Origin: Pseudothermotoga sp.
GTDB taxonomy: Bacteria; Thermotogota; Thermotogae; Thermotogales; DSM-5069
Reading direction: 5' to 3'
Assembly: GCA_028276125.1 (NCBI GenBank)
Contig: JAPYWY010000109.1
Span: 1-6,041 of the forward strand
DNA: 6,041 bases
Shown: piece after piece, positions 4,911-6,041 of the stretch
Position numbering within the stretch: position 1 is the stretch's first letter
Layout: each line of letters begins with the position of its first letter
Made by a program: the position numbers and the translations under genes
Notes under the pieces: generated by a model
What the model was told of the DNA's origin: nothing
Seen by the model: only the letters and a program-made list of their open reading frames with translations
Database searches by the model: none

Positions 4911-6041
4911 ATGAGGGTTCGTGTGCTGGTGGTTTGTGTACTGGCTCTGATTGTGTCTTGGGCCTTCGCCTGGGGTGTGTACGCCACGCCGGCGGATATG
5001 GAGAAGCAAACCGGTAAGAAGATCACGCAGTACAAAGAATCACCCATGCTGGCAGACCTTGTAAAGCAGGGAAAGCTTCCTCCGGTGCAAGAGAGACTTC
5101 CCGAAGAACCACTCGTGATCATACCGCACGAGGAAGTAGGTCAGTTCGGAGGAACGTGGAGAAGGGTTTGGAAAGGTTTGGCGGACCAGTGGGGAATCTA
5201 CAAGATCGTCGAACCACATTTGGTGTACTGGGACATGGAAGGCGGATCGTTCCTGCCGGGTCTCGCCAAGGCTTGGGACATACTCGAGGATGGAAGAGTC
5301 TACATCTTTTATCTGAGGAAGGGTGTCAAGTGGTCGGACGGACATCCATACACAGTGGACGACATACTGTTCTGGGTCGAAGACATAGTGGCGAACAACG
5401 ATCTGACGCCGACCAAGCCGGAATGGTTCAGAATCGGAGGCCAGGAAACGAAGGTCACGAAGATCGATGACTACACGATCAAGTTCGAGTTTGGCAAACC
5501 TTACGCTTTGTTCATGCTCCAGGTCGCCTACAGCACAGGTTTCACAGGAGCTCCCAAGCATTATCTGAAGCGGTTCCATCCCAAGTACACGCCCATGGAA
5601 AAAATCGAGGAAGAGATGAAGAAGGTCTCCGGAGTGAACACCTGGGTCGATCTGTTCAACCAGAAGAACAACATAGTGAGGAACGTGGAGTTGCCAGTGC
5701 TCGGAACGTGGAAGGCCATCACTGACCCGACCGAACCGTTCTACGTGTTGGAGAGAAACCCATACTTCTGGGCAGTCGACATCGAGGGTAACCAGCTTCC
5801 GTACATCGACTACATCAGGCACGAATATGTGACGGACAACGAGATCATCCTTTTGAGGGCTATTTCTGGGCAGATCGACATGCAATGGAGGCATATAGGT
5901 GGCCTTGCTGCGGGAGCCGGAAATTACACGTTGCTGAAGGAGAACGAAAAGAAGGGTGATTACAGGGTTTTGAACTGGATTGCTGCGAACGGATCGGTCA
6001 GCAGGGTATCATTGAACCCCGCACACCCAGATCCGGTTCTG
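4911..6041 (+). CDS. ABC transporter substrate-binding protein, SBP_bac_5 (DppA/OppA) family, 3' end outside window
   Basis: This is the extracytoplasmic ligand-binding protein of the importer; 377 codons are visible and no stop is reached. The start ATG follows AAGGGGGGT (4896-4904) at ideal spacing. A Sec signal peptide is clear: MRVRV, a hydrophobic core (5-16), and a likely signal peptidase I cut after AFA (residue 20). Cys9 is too near the N-terminus to be a lipobox cysteine, so the protein is probably not a lipoprotein. A lead segment (27-80, with PPVQERLPEEPLVIIP at 57-72 and GQFGGTW at 77-83) precedes the SBP_bac_5 core. The core includes LAKAWDILEDGRVYIFYLRKG and VKWSDGHPYTVDDILFW (118-155), close to the family signature, and PFYVLERNPYFWAVD (276-290). 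This long-lead form, usually over 600 residues in total, is common in Thermotogota and includes known oligosaccharide binders as well as presumed peptide binders. The ligand cannot be read from sequence alone. Confidence 0.93.
   Translation, partial: MRVRVLVVCVLALIVSWAFAWGVYATPADMEKQTGKKITQYKESPMLADLVKQGKLPPVQERLPEEPLVIIPHEEVGQFGGTWRRVWKGLADQWGIYKIVEPHLVYWDMEGGSFLPGLAKAWDILEDGRVYIFYLRKGVKWSDGHPYTVDDILFWVEDIVANNDLTPTKPEWFRIGGQETKVTKIDDYTIKFEFGKPYALFMLQVAYSTGFTGAPKHYLKRFHPKYTPMEKIEEEMKKVSGVNTWVDLFNQKNNIVRNVELPVLGTWKAITDPTEPFYVLERNPYFWAVDIEGNQLPYIDYIRHEYVTDNEIILLRAISGQIDMQWRHIGGLAAGAGNYTLLKENEKKGDYRVLNWIAANGSVSRVSLNPAHPDPVL

Noticed and set aside
4935..4937. Cys9 of the binding protein as a lipoprotein attachment site
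   Set aside because: It lies inside the signal-peptide core, with only about four hydrophobic residues before it, and hydrophobic sequence continues after it. The AFA cut site at residue 20 fits signal peptidase I.
5040..5894. Long open frame on the - strand (284 codons) within the binding-protein gene
   Set aside because: It lies antisense to a clear SBP_bac_5 coding sequence with signal peptide and family motifs. Its translation is rich in His, Arg and Val without domain features, as expected for an antisense shadow.

Overview
The window most resembles the genome of a thermophilic bacterium of the Thermotogota, perhaps Pseudothermotoga or Thermotoga. This is inferred from roughly balanced GC content, heavy use of AGA/AGG and ATA codons, very tight gene packing, strong G-rich Shine-Dalgarno sequences with GTG and TTG starts, and the style of the transporter proteins. 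No rRNA or other marker gene is present, so the assignment is tentative.

Layout: bases 1-137 hold the last codons of a gene that looks like an FGGY-family sugar kinase (XylB-like C-terminus). It is followed, with essentially no gap, by a small predicted four-helix membrane protein of unknown function (to 556). A ~200-base intergenic region (557-757) has a purine-rich stretch and then a perfect TTGACA -35 element. That element lies in one arm of a 7-bp inverted repeat (692-718), a likely promoter/operator for what follows. From 758 to the window end runs one tightly spaced operon on the + strand: two permeases (DppB- and DppC-like), two ATPases (DppD- and DppF-like) and a large substrate-binding protein cut off by the window edge after 377 codons. 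Gaps between these genes are 10, 10, 1 and 16 bases.

Together the five genes make a complete Opp/Dpp-type ABC importer. The binding protein captures the ligand outside the membrane, the permease pair forms the channel and the ATPase pair drives import. In Thermotogota many transporters of this family carry oligosaccharides rather than peptides. The upstream sugar-kinase fragment fits a sugar substrate but does not prove it.

I found no CRISPR array, mobile element, RNA gene or obviously novel system. The points worth a second look are the promoter-overlapping inverted repeat, a possible CTG start on the small membrane protein, cysteine quartets suggestive of Fe-S clusters in both ATPases, an unusual Q-loop flank in the first ATPase and the position of the binding-protein gene at the end of the operon.
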